NCBI RefSeq assembly: GCF_009184905.1
Contig: NZ_WESC01000005.1
Span: forward strand, 1 to 64,000
DNA from: Parvibaculum sedimenti
GTDB taxonomy: Bacteria > Pseudomonadota > Alphaproteobacteria > Parvibaculales > Parvibaculaceae
Direction: 5' to 3'
DNA: 64,000 nucleotides
Part shown: one piece after another, positions 46,777-53,691 of the stretch
Layout of the letters: each line of letters starts with the position of its first letter
Numbering within the stretch: the first letter of the stretch is position 1
Notes under the pieces: generated by a model
Database searches by the model: none
What the model was told of the DNA's origin: nothing
The model's input: the letters and a program-made list of their open reading frames with translations, nothing else
Translations under genes and position numbers: made by a program

Positions 46777-47487
46777 GTGGGACTGACTGTGAGAGGCACG
46801 TTAGAAAATGCACAGGGTAGACCCCGGAGTGGCGCAGGCCGCCCAAGGACCAATGCCACGCCGCCCTCGGACGACGCGCGGCGCGACATCATAGAGGCCG
46901 CCGCGCGGCTATTCCGGGCCAAGGGTATCGCCGGGGCGTCGGTGCGCGAAATCGCGGCGGAGGCGGGGCTCCAGAAGGCCTCGCTCTACTACTACTTCGG
47001 ATCGAAGGAAGAGATCGTCCACGCGATGATCGAGGGGGTGCTGACGCCTGCGCTGGCCATGCAGAGGCGCCTCGGGCGGGCGGCGCTGTCCGAGGCGGCG
47101 CGGCTCTATGCCTATCTGCGCTTCGACGTCGAGCAGCTCTGCGCGGCGCCCTACGACTGCACCTGGCTCATCAATCACGGCGACCTGAACGATCCACAGA
47201 TGACGGCCTTCTGGGCGGACCGGAACAAGCTCGTCGCCTGGATCGAAGCCCGGCTGAAGCGGGGGGTGGACGCTGGGGAATTCCACGCCTGCGACAGGAA
47301 TATGGTGGCAAAGGCCATGATTGCGGCGACCGAATATTCGGTCACATGGGCCGAGCGACAGGACGCGGCCCGCATTGTGGCGACGGCGGAGGAAGTTGCC
47401 TCGCTGCTCGTCCGGGGTGTGCTTGCGCCGGGCAGGAACCTCAACGCGCTGCGGCGGGAGGCCGCGGCCTTCAATCATCCGGTATAA
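46777..47487 (+). CDS. TetR-family transcriptional regulator
   Basis: A 236-residue regulator. The N-terminal helix-turn-helix reads ARLFRAKGIAGASVREIAAE then AGLQKASLYYYFGSKEEIVH, and the rest is the helical ligand-binding domain. The start is a GTG at 46777 or perhaps 46789. It lies between the divergent FadJ-like gene and the downstream Rieske oxygenase gene, whose promoter bears a very long palindrome, so it most likely represses the oxygenase and perhaps itself. The ligand may be an acyl-CoA or an aromatic/terpenoid compound; not determinable. Confidence 0.92.
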   Translation: MGLTVRGTLENAQGRPRSGAGRPRTNATPPSDDARRDIIEAAARLFRAKGIAGASVREIAAEAGLQKASLYYYFGSKEEIVHAMIEGVLTPALAMQRRLGRAALSEAARLYAYLRFDVEQLCAAPYDCTWLINHGDLNDPQMTAFWADRNKLVAWIEARLKRGVDAGEFHACDRNMVAKAMIAATEYSVTWAERQDAARIVATAEEVASLLVRGVLAPGRNLNALRREAAAFNHPV

Positions 47488-47497
47488 GCCGTCCGCA

Positions 47498-47526
47498 TTG
47501 ACAGGTTGGGTTGGCCTCCCCATTAT
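47498..47526 (+). promoter_or_regulatory. Promoter of the Rieske oxygenase gene
   Basis: A perfect -35 TTGACA (47498-47503) is followed after exactly 17 bases by CATTAT (47521-47526) as -10. The expected start near 47533 is inside the long palindrome, so a bound repressor would block RNA polymerase directly. Confidence 0.6.
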
Positions 47527-47556
47527 TTCGACCGATCGGTCGAAATAATGGGGAGG
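47515..47556. promoter_or_regulatory. Perfect 42-bp palindrome (TetR-type operator) over the oxygenase promoter and ribosome-binding site
   Basis: Each arm is 21 bases with no spacer; the left arm begins CCTCCCCATTATTTCGACC and the centre is ACCGATCGGT. All 21 base pairs match. The core TTTCGACC-GATC-GGTCGAAA is the usual size of a TetR operator; the remaining outer bases extend the symmetry across the -10 box on the left and into the GGGGAGG ribosome-binding site on the right. The TetR gene ends just upstream. Confidence 0.85.
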
Positions 47557-47561
47557 GAGCC

Positions 47562-48698
47562 ATGCCGTCGAAAAATATCGAGGAGGCGCTGCTGGCCGGG
47601 CAGGCATCGGTGCTGAAGCCGCTTGCGGAAGCCTCGACGCTGCCGCCCGAGTTCTACACTTCGTCCGGGATATTCGAGGCCGAGATGGAGCGCGTTATGC
47701 GCCGCAACTGGTATTCGGTCGGCCATGTGGCGGAGATCCCCAATCCCGGCGACTACTTCCGTTTCGACCTTGCGGGCGAGCCGCTCGTGATCGTGCGCGG
47801 ACGCGACGGCGCGGTGCGGGCGCTATCCGCCGTTTGCCGCCACCGCTGGATGATGGTGGCGGAGGGTGCGGGCAATGCCGGCACCTTCTCCTGCCCCTAT
47901 CACAAATGGACCTATGCGCTCGACGGATCGCTGATGGCCGCGCCGTTGATGGACAAAGCAGCTGATTTCGACCGCAAGAATTGCTCGCTCCCCAATTTCG
48001 GCTGCGAGGTCTGGCAAGGCATCATCTTCGTCAATCTCGATGGCAAGGCCGCGCCTCTTGCGCCCCAGCTTCAGCCGCTCGCGGAGGAATTGGCGCCCTG
48101 GAAAATGGACGAAATGGAGATCGTCGGCCGCGTGGAATTCGATCAGGCGTTCAACTGGAAGACGCTGGTCGACAATTTCATGGAGGCCTATCACCACTTC
48201 GCCATCCATCCCGAGACCTTCGAACGCGACTATCCGGGCGCGGATACGAGCGTCGACACGGCAGCGGGGGCCTATGCGGTGCTTCGCATTCCGCACAGGG
48301 GAGACGAGCTTTCGGCGACGCTCTTCCCGCCGCTCGATGGCATTCCCGACAAGGCGCGGCGGGGCTTCTCCGTCTTCAATGTGTTCCCTGCGCATATTTT
48401 CGCGGTGCTGGCGGATTCGCTCATCTACTACCGGATGGAGCTGAAGAGCGTCGAAGAGTTCAAGCTCACGGCGTATCTGCTCGTCCATCCGAAATCGCTC
48501 GATGTGCCGGATGCCGAAGTGCTGAAGGATATTTTCCGGCAGGCGACTTTCGCGATCCATATGGAGGACATTGCGGCTTGCGAGGGCACGCAGAAGGGAC
48601 TGCGTAGCCGGACGGCGGGGCCTGCGCGGTTGAGCCATCTCGAAGCGGCGATCCATCAGCATCAGATATGGCTGCTCGATCAACTGGCTCGCGGCTGA
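47562..48698 (+). CDS. Rieske [2Fe-2S] aromatic-ring-hydroxylating-type oxygenase, large subunit
   Basis: A 378-residue alpha subunit. The Rieske domain has CRHRWMMVAEGAGNA and CPYHKWTYALDG, giving the Cys-x-His...Cys-x2-His cluster ligands. The mononuclear iron site is in VDNFMEAYHHFAIHPE (conserved Asn/Asp, two His). It would use electrons from a separate reductase, not present nearby, to hydroxylate or demethylate an organic compound. It begins after GGGGAGGGAG, which forms part of the long palindrome. The small size and lone alpha subunit fit the homotrimeric group that includes choline/carnitine-type and demethylase enzymes. Substrate unknown. Confidence 0.92.
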   Translation: MPSKNIEEALLAGQASVLKPLAEASTLPPEFYTSSGIFEAEMERVMRRNWYSVGHVAEIPNPGDYFRFDLAGEPLVIVRGRDGAVRALSAVCRHRWMMVAEGAGNAGTFSCPYHKWTYALDGSLMAAPLMDKAADFDRKNCSLPNFGCEVWQGIIFVNLDGKAAPLAPQLQPLAEELAPWKMDEMEIVGRVEFDQAFNWKTLVDNFMEAYHHFAIHPETFERDYPGADTSVDTAAGAYAVLRIPHRGDELSATLFPPLDGIPDKARRGFSVFNVFPAHIFAVLADSLIYYRMELKSVEEFKLTAYLLVHPKSLDVPDAEVLKDIFRQATFAIHMEDIAACEGTQKGLRSRTAGPARLSHLEAAIHQHQIWLLDQLARG

Positions 48699-48810
48699 GC
48701 CCCTTTCCCTCGCGTCAGCCATCGGCGCAGGACGACTTGCATGCTTTCGGCTTGTCCTTGCTTTGCTGCCTTGTGGTAGGCTTGCCACCAACAGGAAACG
48801 CAAAAAGGGA

Positions 48811-48829
48811 AGGGGGCTGTTCGCCCCCT
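48811..48829. other. GC hairpin in the leader of the MoxR gene
   Basis: AGGGGGC, a 5-base loop TGTTC, then GCCCCCT form a perfect 7-bp stem about 30 bases before the chosen start. On the minus strand it is followed by TTCCCTTTTT, so it might stop antisense transcription; on the plus strand it would be a leader hairpin. Its position argues against translation starting as far up as 48763. Confidence 0.4.
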
Positions 48830-48858
48830 GGACAGTGTTGAACAAGGTAGTTCCAGAC

Positions 48859-49794
48859 GTGAACGGCGATGCGCCGTCGCAGATCGCGGCCATTCGGCAG
48901 GGTTTCGAGCGCAGCGGCTATATCTGCAACAACCAGATCGCGACCTCGATCTTCCTCGCCGAGCGGTTGCAGAAGCCGCTGCTCGTCGAGGGCCCCCCCG
49001 GCGTCGGCAAGACCGAACTCGCCAAGGCGACGGCGGAGCTTCTCGGCAAGCCGCTGATCCGGCTGCAGTGCTATGAAGGTCTCGACGAGGCGAAGGCCCT
49101 TTATGAGTGGAAATATGGCAAGCAGCTTCTCTATACGCAGGTGCTGAAGGAGAAGCTCGGCGACCTCATGTCCGGCGCGCAGGGGCTGAAAGAGTCCATC
49201 TCGCGTCTGCACGAGTTCGACGACACGTTTTTCAACGAAGAGTTTCTGGAGCCGCGGCCGCTGCTGAAGGCCTTGTGGCAGCCGGGCGGCGCGGTGCTTC
49301 TCATCGACGAGCTCGACAAGTCGGATGACGAGTTCGAAGCTTTCCTGCTCGAAATTCTCTCCGACTATCAGATCTCGATTCCGGAACTTGGTACGATCAA
49401 GGCGCGGACGACGCCCATCGTCTTCCTGACCTCGAATAATTCGCGCGAGATCGGCGACGCGCTGAAGCGGCGCTGCCTGCATCTCTATATTCCGTTCCCG
49501 GACACGGAACTCGAACAGCGCATCATCCGCGCCCGCGTGCCGGAAGTGGAAGAACGTCTGCGCAATCAGCTCGTCGCCTTCGTGCAGGGCCTGCGCGCAC
49601 TCGACCTCAAGAAGCTGCCGGCGGTGAGCGAGACGATCGACTGGGCGCGCACGCTGGTTCTGCTTCATGCGCGCGAACTCGATGCCGAACTCGTGCGCGA
49701 CACGCTCAATGTGCTGCTGAAGTTCCAGGACGACATCGAGAATGTCGATTCCGAGATCAATGCGTTGACGACAAAGGCGCTGGCCGCGAGCTGA
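48859..49794 (+). CDS. MoxR-family AAA+ ATPase
   Basis: A 311-residue ATPase. Walker A is LLVEGPPGVGKTELAKATAE, Walker B VLLIDELDKSDDEFEAF, sensor I FLTSNNSREIGDALKRRC (with the Arg finger region). Such ATPases work with VWA proteins in metal-cofactor insertion or complex maturation. The start is uncertain: GTG at 48859 (VNGDAPSQIAAIRQGFERSG follows the family) is preferred; GTG 48835 and TTG 48838 are alternatives. One base separates its stop from the VWA gene, so they form a pair. Confidence 0.9.
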   Translation: MNGDAPSQIAAIRQGFERSGYICNNQIATSIFLAERLQKPLLVEGPPGVGKTELAKATAELLGKPLIRLQCYEGLDEAKALYEWKYGKQLLYTQVLKEKLGDLMSGAQGLKESISRLHEFDDTFFNEEFLEPRPLLKALWQPGGAVLLIDELDKSDDEFEAFLLEILSDYQISIPELGTIKARTTPIVFLTSNNSREIGDALKRRCLHLYIPFPDTELEQRIIRARVPEVEERLRNQLVAFVQGLRALDLKKLPAVSETIDWARTLVLLHARELDAELVRDTLNVLLKFQDDIENVDSEINALTTKALAAS

Positions 49795-49795
49795 C

Positions 49796-51211
49796 ATGAC
49801 CGAAGTCCTCGGCGATTTCATACGCGCGCTCAGGGCGGCCGATGTCCGGGTTTCGACCTCGGAATCGATCGATGCCGGGCGCGTGGTCGATCTCGTCGGG
49901 CTCGGCGAGCGCGAGATTTTGCGCCATGCGCTGAGCCAGGTGCTGGCGAAGACCGAGGACGAGAAGCAGGCTTTCCGCGACACGTTCGACCGCTACTTCG
50001 CCTTCGACCAATTCAAGGCGAAGTCCGAAACCTCGACGCAGCAACAGGGCGATGCGGAGCGGGAGCCGAATGCCGGTGAGACGCAAAACGGTTCGGGCGG
50101 AATGCCGGGGCCGGGCGGTGGCGGCACGGAAGGCCAGCCTTCGGGTGGGGCGCCCGCGCCGCAAGACCTCGTCGCCATGCTCGAAGGTGGCGATCAGGCC
50201 GCGCTGCAAATGGCGCTTGCCGAAGCGGCACGTCAGGCGCAGCTCAACCGCATCAGGCTTTTCACGCAGCGCGGCATGTATACGCGCCGCATGATGGAGA
50301 TCATGGGGCTCGACGCGCTGAACGATGAGATCGAGCGGCGCGAGAGCGGCGATCCCAAGGGCGCCGAGCGTCTGAGCGATGCCCGCGACGCGCTGCGCGA
50401 GCAGGTGCGCGACTATGTGGAGAAGCAGCTCGAAATCTTCACCGCCAATGCCGGACGGCAATTGCGCGAGGAAGTGCTCTCGCAGGTTCGCCTCAGCAAT
50501 GTCGACCGCAGCGACATGAAGATCATGCGGGCGCTGGTGGCGAAGATGGCCAAGCGCCTCGTCGCGCTCCATTCCCGCCGCAAGAAGGTGGAAAAGCGTG
50601 GCCAGCTCGACATGCGCCGCACCATCCGCGCCAATGTCGAGTTCGACGGGCTGTTCTTCCACACCATCTGGAAGCAGCAGAAGATCGACCGTCCCAAGGT
50701 CATGGCGATCTGCGACGTCTCGGGTTCGGTGGCGCAGGTGGCGCGGTTTCTGCTGATGTTCCTTTACAGCCTTCAGGAAGTGCTGCCGCGTGTGCGCTCT
50801 TTCGCATTCTCCGGCCAGCTCGGAGAAACGACGGAACTGTTCGAGCGCGAACGCGATATCGAAAAGGCGCTCGCCCGTGCGCTGATGGAGCATGGCGGGG
50901 GCTCGACCGACTACGGCCAGGCATTCCTCGATTTCGAACGGCTGGCGCTTGACGATGTGGACCACCGCACGACGGTCCTCATTCTCGGCGATGCACGGTC
51001 GAACTATGGCAATCCGCGCGGCGACATTCTGAAGAAAATCCATGCCCGCGCCCGCCGCGTTATCTGGCTGAACCCGGAGCCCAGGTCGCTATGGAACTCG
51101 GGCGACAGCGAGATGAAGCGCCTCGCTCCCTATTGCGACACGGCCAAGACCTGTGCCTCGCTGAAGGACCTCGAACGGGTCATTTCCGAGCTTCTGCGCC
51201 ACGCCACCTGA
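49796..51211 (+). CDS. VWA domain-containing CoxE-like protein
   Basis: A 471-residue cytoplasmic protein. A Gly/Pro/Gln-rich linker (about residues 80-120) follows an N-terminal helical domain, then a central helix-rich part, then a VWA domain with the MIDAS motif DVSGS in KVMAICDVSGSVAQVARFLL, a Thr in GGGSTDYGQAFLDF and Asp in VLILGDARSNYGNP. MoxR/CoxE pairs assist maturation of metalloenzymes such as CO dehydrogenase. No coxMSL genes are visible, so the client is unknown. Confidence 0.9.
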   Translation: MTEVLGDFIRALRAADVRVSTSESIDAGRVVDLVGLGEREILRHALSQVLAKTEDEKQAFRDTFDRYFAFDQFKAKSETSTQQQGDAEREPNAGETQNGSGGMPGPGGGGTEGQPSGGAPAPQDLVAMLEGGDQAALQMALAEAARQAQLNRIRLFTQRGMYTRRMMEIMGLDALNDEIERRESGDPKGAERLSDARDALREQVRDYVEKQLEIFTANAGRQLREEVLSQVRLSNVDRSDMKIMRALVAKMAKRLVALHSRRKKVEKRGQLDMRRTIRANVEFDGLFFHTIWKQQKIDRPKVMAICDVSGSVAQVARFLLMFLYSLQEVLPRVRSFAFSGQLGETTELFERERDIEKALARALMEHGGGSTDYGQAFLDFERLALDDVDHRTTVLILGDARSNYGNPRGDILKKIHARARRVIWLNPEPRSLWNSGDSEMKRLAPYCDTAKTCASLKDLERVISELLRHAT

Positions 51212-51366
51212 GCGCCGCCGTCCGGCTGGACTGACTGTCCCGTTATGGTGCATATTTCACCGCCCGGACGGGCATGGGGCCTGCACGGGGCATCCATCTT
51301 TCCAATTTCCGGACGCGGGCGCTTGTTGTTGCCCCACGTCTCAGGCATTTGCGTATCGGGGGCAGG

Positions 51367-52356
51367 GTGGCTCGTTCCATCGCCAGTGGCTTATGTCTCG
51401 CGCTGATGCTCGGCGCGGGCTTTGCGCTGCCTGCACATGCCGAGCCGCGTCCGATCTCGCCGGTTCCGCCGGCCGACGCTTCCGTCACCAGCGCCGCGCT
51501 CACCGTCCCCCTGCGTAGCGAGTTGCCCGCGAAGCCGGAGGCAGGACCGGAGCAACCGCATTACAACGTGGTGATCTTCGGCGACTCGCTCGGCGATGGC
51601 GTGTGGGCGGGGCTCTATCACGTGTTCCACAAGGACAAGCGCTTCAGCGTCATCCGAAAGTCGCGCGTCGCCACGGGCTTTGTGCGCAAGGATTATTACG
51701 ACTGGAACGACGCCGTGCGCGAAGCCGCCGCCGATACCAAGATCGACATCGCCGTTGTTGTCATGGGCACCAACGACCGTCAGACGATCATCGAGGGTAA
51801 TGAGCGCCACGCTCTGTTCGAGCCGAAATGGCGCGAGGTCTATCAGGCGCGGGTGGATGATTTCACCGCGACGCTGAAGGCGGCGGGCGCGCGCATCTAC
51901 TGGGTCGGCCTTCCCGTCATGCGCAGCCCCGGCTTCGAGGCCGACATGGAGACTTTCTCCTCGATCTTTGAAGGGCGGGCAAAAGCCAATGGCGTCGCCT
52001 TCATCCCGACCCATCAACTTGCCGCCGACAAGGATGGCAACTATCAGGCCTTTGGCACTGACGCAGCAGGCAAGAAGCGACAGCTGCGCACTGAAGACGG
52101 CATTCACTTCACGATGGCCGGATATGAGCTTCTCGCCCGGGGGATCGCGCAAGCTATCCGCACCGATGTCGATAAGGGGCTGGTGACGGCGCAGTCGACA
52201 GCGCCGGCGGCGGGCGCGGTTACCTCGGCGGCCCTGACCAGCGCGGGCAGCGAGACTCTACGCGGCAGCACGGATGCGGGCGGGCAGCCGAGCAGGGTCG
52301 CCGATATCCGACCCGGCCGCAGCGACGATTGGCGCTGGACCGGTGCCTCGCGGTGA
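51367..52356 (+). CDS. DUF459 SGNH/GDSL-hydrolase family exported protein
   Basis: A protein of about 329 residues from the GTG at 51367, whose N-terminus is an ideal signal peptide (ARSIASGLCLALMLGAGFALP, cut after AHA). An ATG at 51274 would add 31 basic residues and cannot be excluded. The SGNH blocks are block I VVIFGDSLGDGVWAGL with nucleophile Ser, block III MGTNDRQTI and block V DGIHFTMAGYELLA with Asp and His. These hydrolases deacetylate or transfer acetyl on glycans; DUF459 members often accompany MBOAT acyltransferases. The C-terminal 70 residues are low complexity. It overlaps the next gene. Confidence 0.85.
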   Translation: MARSIASGLCLALMLGAGFALPAHAEPRPISPVPPADASVTSAALTVPLRSELPAKPEAGPEQPHYNVVIFGDSLGDGVWAGLYHVFHKDKRFSVIRKSRVATGFVRKDYYDWNDAVREAAADTKIDIAVVVMGTNDRQTIIEGNERHALFEPKWREVYQARVDDFTATLKAAGARIYWVGLPVMRSPGFEADMETFSSIFEGRAKANGVAFIPTHQLAADKDGNYQAFGTDAAGKKRQLRTEDGIHFTMAGYELLARGIAQAIRTDVDKGLVTAQSTAPAAGAVTSAALTSAGSETLRGSTDAGGQPSRVADIRPGRSDDWRWTGASR

Positions 52357-53572
52357 TCGCCTGAGCCCTGCGATACGCGGCGCGAAGTTCGCGATCGGCG
52401 CGCTTGTCGTTTTCGTTTCCGCCTGTGCGGCGGAGCCGCATTGCGCCGAGCGGCCCGCGTCGGCGGGGCTTGCCGATTTCCACGCGGCGCTCGGCGATCT
52501 CGAGGCGGGCAAACGCCGCACGATCAATATTCTCCATCTGGGCGACAGCCATATCGCGCTCGATCATCTGACGGGTGTGCTGCGCGGGGACTGGACGCGC
52601 ACCTATGGCGATGCGGGGCGCGGCCTGCCGCCGGGCAATCCCTATCGTTACTATGCGCCGCAGGGCTACAAGGTCTCCATGACCGGGCCCTGGGTGGCGG
52701 CGTCGAGCCTCAAGGCCGGCGCAACGGGCCCCTTCGGCATTTCGGGCTACCGGATTTCCGCAACAAGCGCGGCGGCACGAACCTCGATCGAGAAAGAGGG
52801 CGGGGCCTTCGACGAAGTGGAGATCGAGGCGATGGGCGGGCCCTCCACCGGCTCGCTGATGGTCGCGCTCGACGGCGCCGTCTCGTTGCGCCTCTCCACG
52901 CGCGCGCCTCGGACGGGCCTTGTGCGGCTCCGTGTGCCCGCGGCCTCGGCGCATCGCGTGGAAATCCGCCCGGCGGGCGATGGCGAGATCGCGCTTCTTG
53001 GCTGGGCGCTCATCACGGGGCGCCCCGGTATTCGCTATGACAGCTATGGGATCAGCGGCGCGACGCTCGATGTCGTCGGTCATTGGGATCAAGGCGTGGT
53101 GGACGCGCAGATCGCGGCGCTCAGGCCAGATCTCGTCATTCTCGGCTACGGCACGAATGAGGGCTTCAATGATCGGCTTGATCTCCATGCCTATGCGGCA
53201 AAGCTCGGAACCTTGATCGCTCGTTTGAAACGCTTGTCGCCACATGCATCCATCGCCGTGCTCGGCCCGCTCGATGGCGCGCGCAAGGCAAAGTCCGGAG
53301 AAGCTGCGACATGCGGAGGCGGCTGGACCACGCCGCCGAAACTTGCCGCCTTGCGCGACGTACAAAAATCCGTGGCGGCGAAACAGGACGCCTTCTATTT
53401 CGATCTTTCGGGCGTCATGGATGGCGCATGCGGCATTGCGCGTTGGGCGGACGCACATCCCCCACTCGCCTGGCCGGACCGCGTTCATCTCCGTACGGAC
53501 GGTGCGCGCCGCGCGGGAGCGGCCTTGCTCCGCGCGTTGATGCCGCACACGAAAACATGCGGCCAGCGCTGA
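52343..53572 (+). CDS. SGNH/GDSL hydrolase lipoprotein
   Basis: A 409-residue exported protein. Residues about 12-32 hold a hydrophobic stretch ending in VFVSAC, a good lipobox. SGNH blocks: HLGDSHIALDHLTGVLRGDW, the G-x-N block VILGYGTNEGFNDRLD and DRVHLRTDGARRAGAALL with Asp and His. A beta insert lies between the first two. The GTG at 52343 overlaps the previous gene by 14 bases. It differs from the DUF459 protein in length and domain layout, so the pair are not simple duplicates. Likely an acetyl- or acyl-handling enzyme at the periplasmic face. Confidence 0.8.
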   Translation: MPRGDRLSPAIRGAKFAIGALVVFVSACAAEPHCAERPASAGLADFHAALGDLEAGKRRTINILHLGDSHIALDHLTGVLRGDWTRTYGDAGRGLPPGNPYRYYAPQGYKVSMTGPWVAASSLKAGATGPFGISGYRISATSAAARTSIEKEGGAFDEVEIEAMGGPSTGSLMVALDGAVSLRLSTRAPRTGLVRLRVPAASAHRVEIRPAGDGEIALLGWALITGRPGIRYDSYGISGATLDVVGHWDQGVVDAQIAALRPDLVILGYGTNEGFNDRLDLHAYAAKLGTLIARLKRLSPHASIAVLGPLDGARKAKSGEAATCGGGWTTPPKLAALRDVQKSVAAKQDAFYFDLSGVMDGACGIARWADAHPPLAWPDRVHLRTDGARRAGAALLRALMPHTKTCGQR

Positions 53573-53583
53573 ACAAAAGTTTC

Positions 53584-53610
53584 AAACAATCGTGCAGAAA
53601 AAGATTGTTT
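53584..53610. repeat. AT-rich inverted repeat AAACAATC-N11-GATTGTTT
   Basis: A perfect 8+8 dyad with an 11-base spacer lies 12 bases after the SGNH lipoprotein gene and about 80 bases before the autotransporter. It is followed by AACTGTTTGTTTTT, so it may be a weak terminator for the SGNH pair or a binding site controlling the autotransporter. Confidence 0.45.
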
Positions 53611-53691
53611 AACTGTTTGTTTTTCCTCGCGACGGATTTGATTTTTCGCACCGTTTGAGTGGGGTCAATTCCTCACAGGGGGTCGGTCGCC

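Noticed and set aside
48899-51211. Defence system with MoxR-VWA (ternary-type phage defence)
   Set aside because: The VWA protein is CoxE-like and no third defence component or nuclease is adjacent; a metallo-maturation role fits better.
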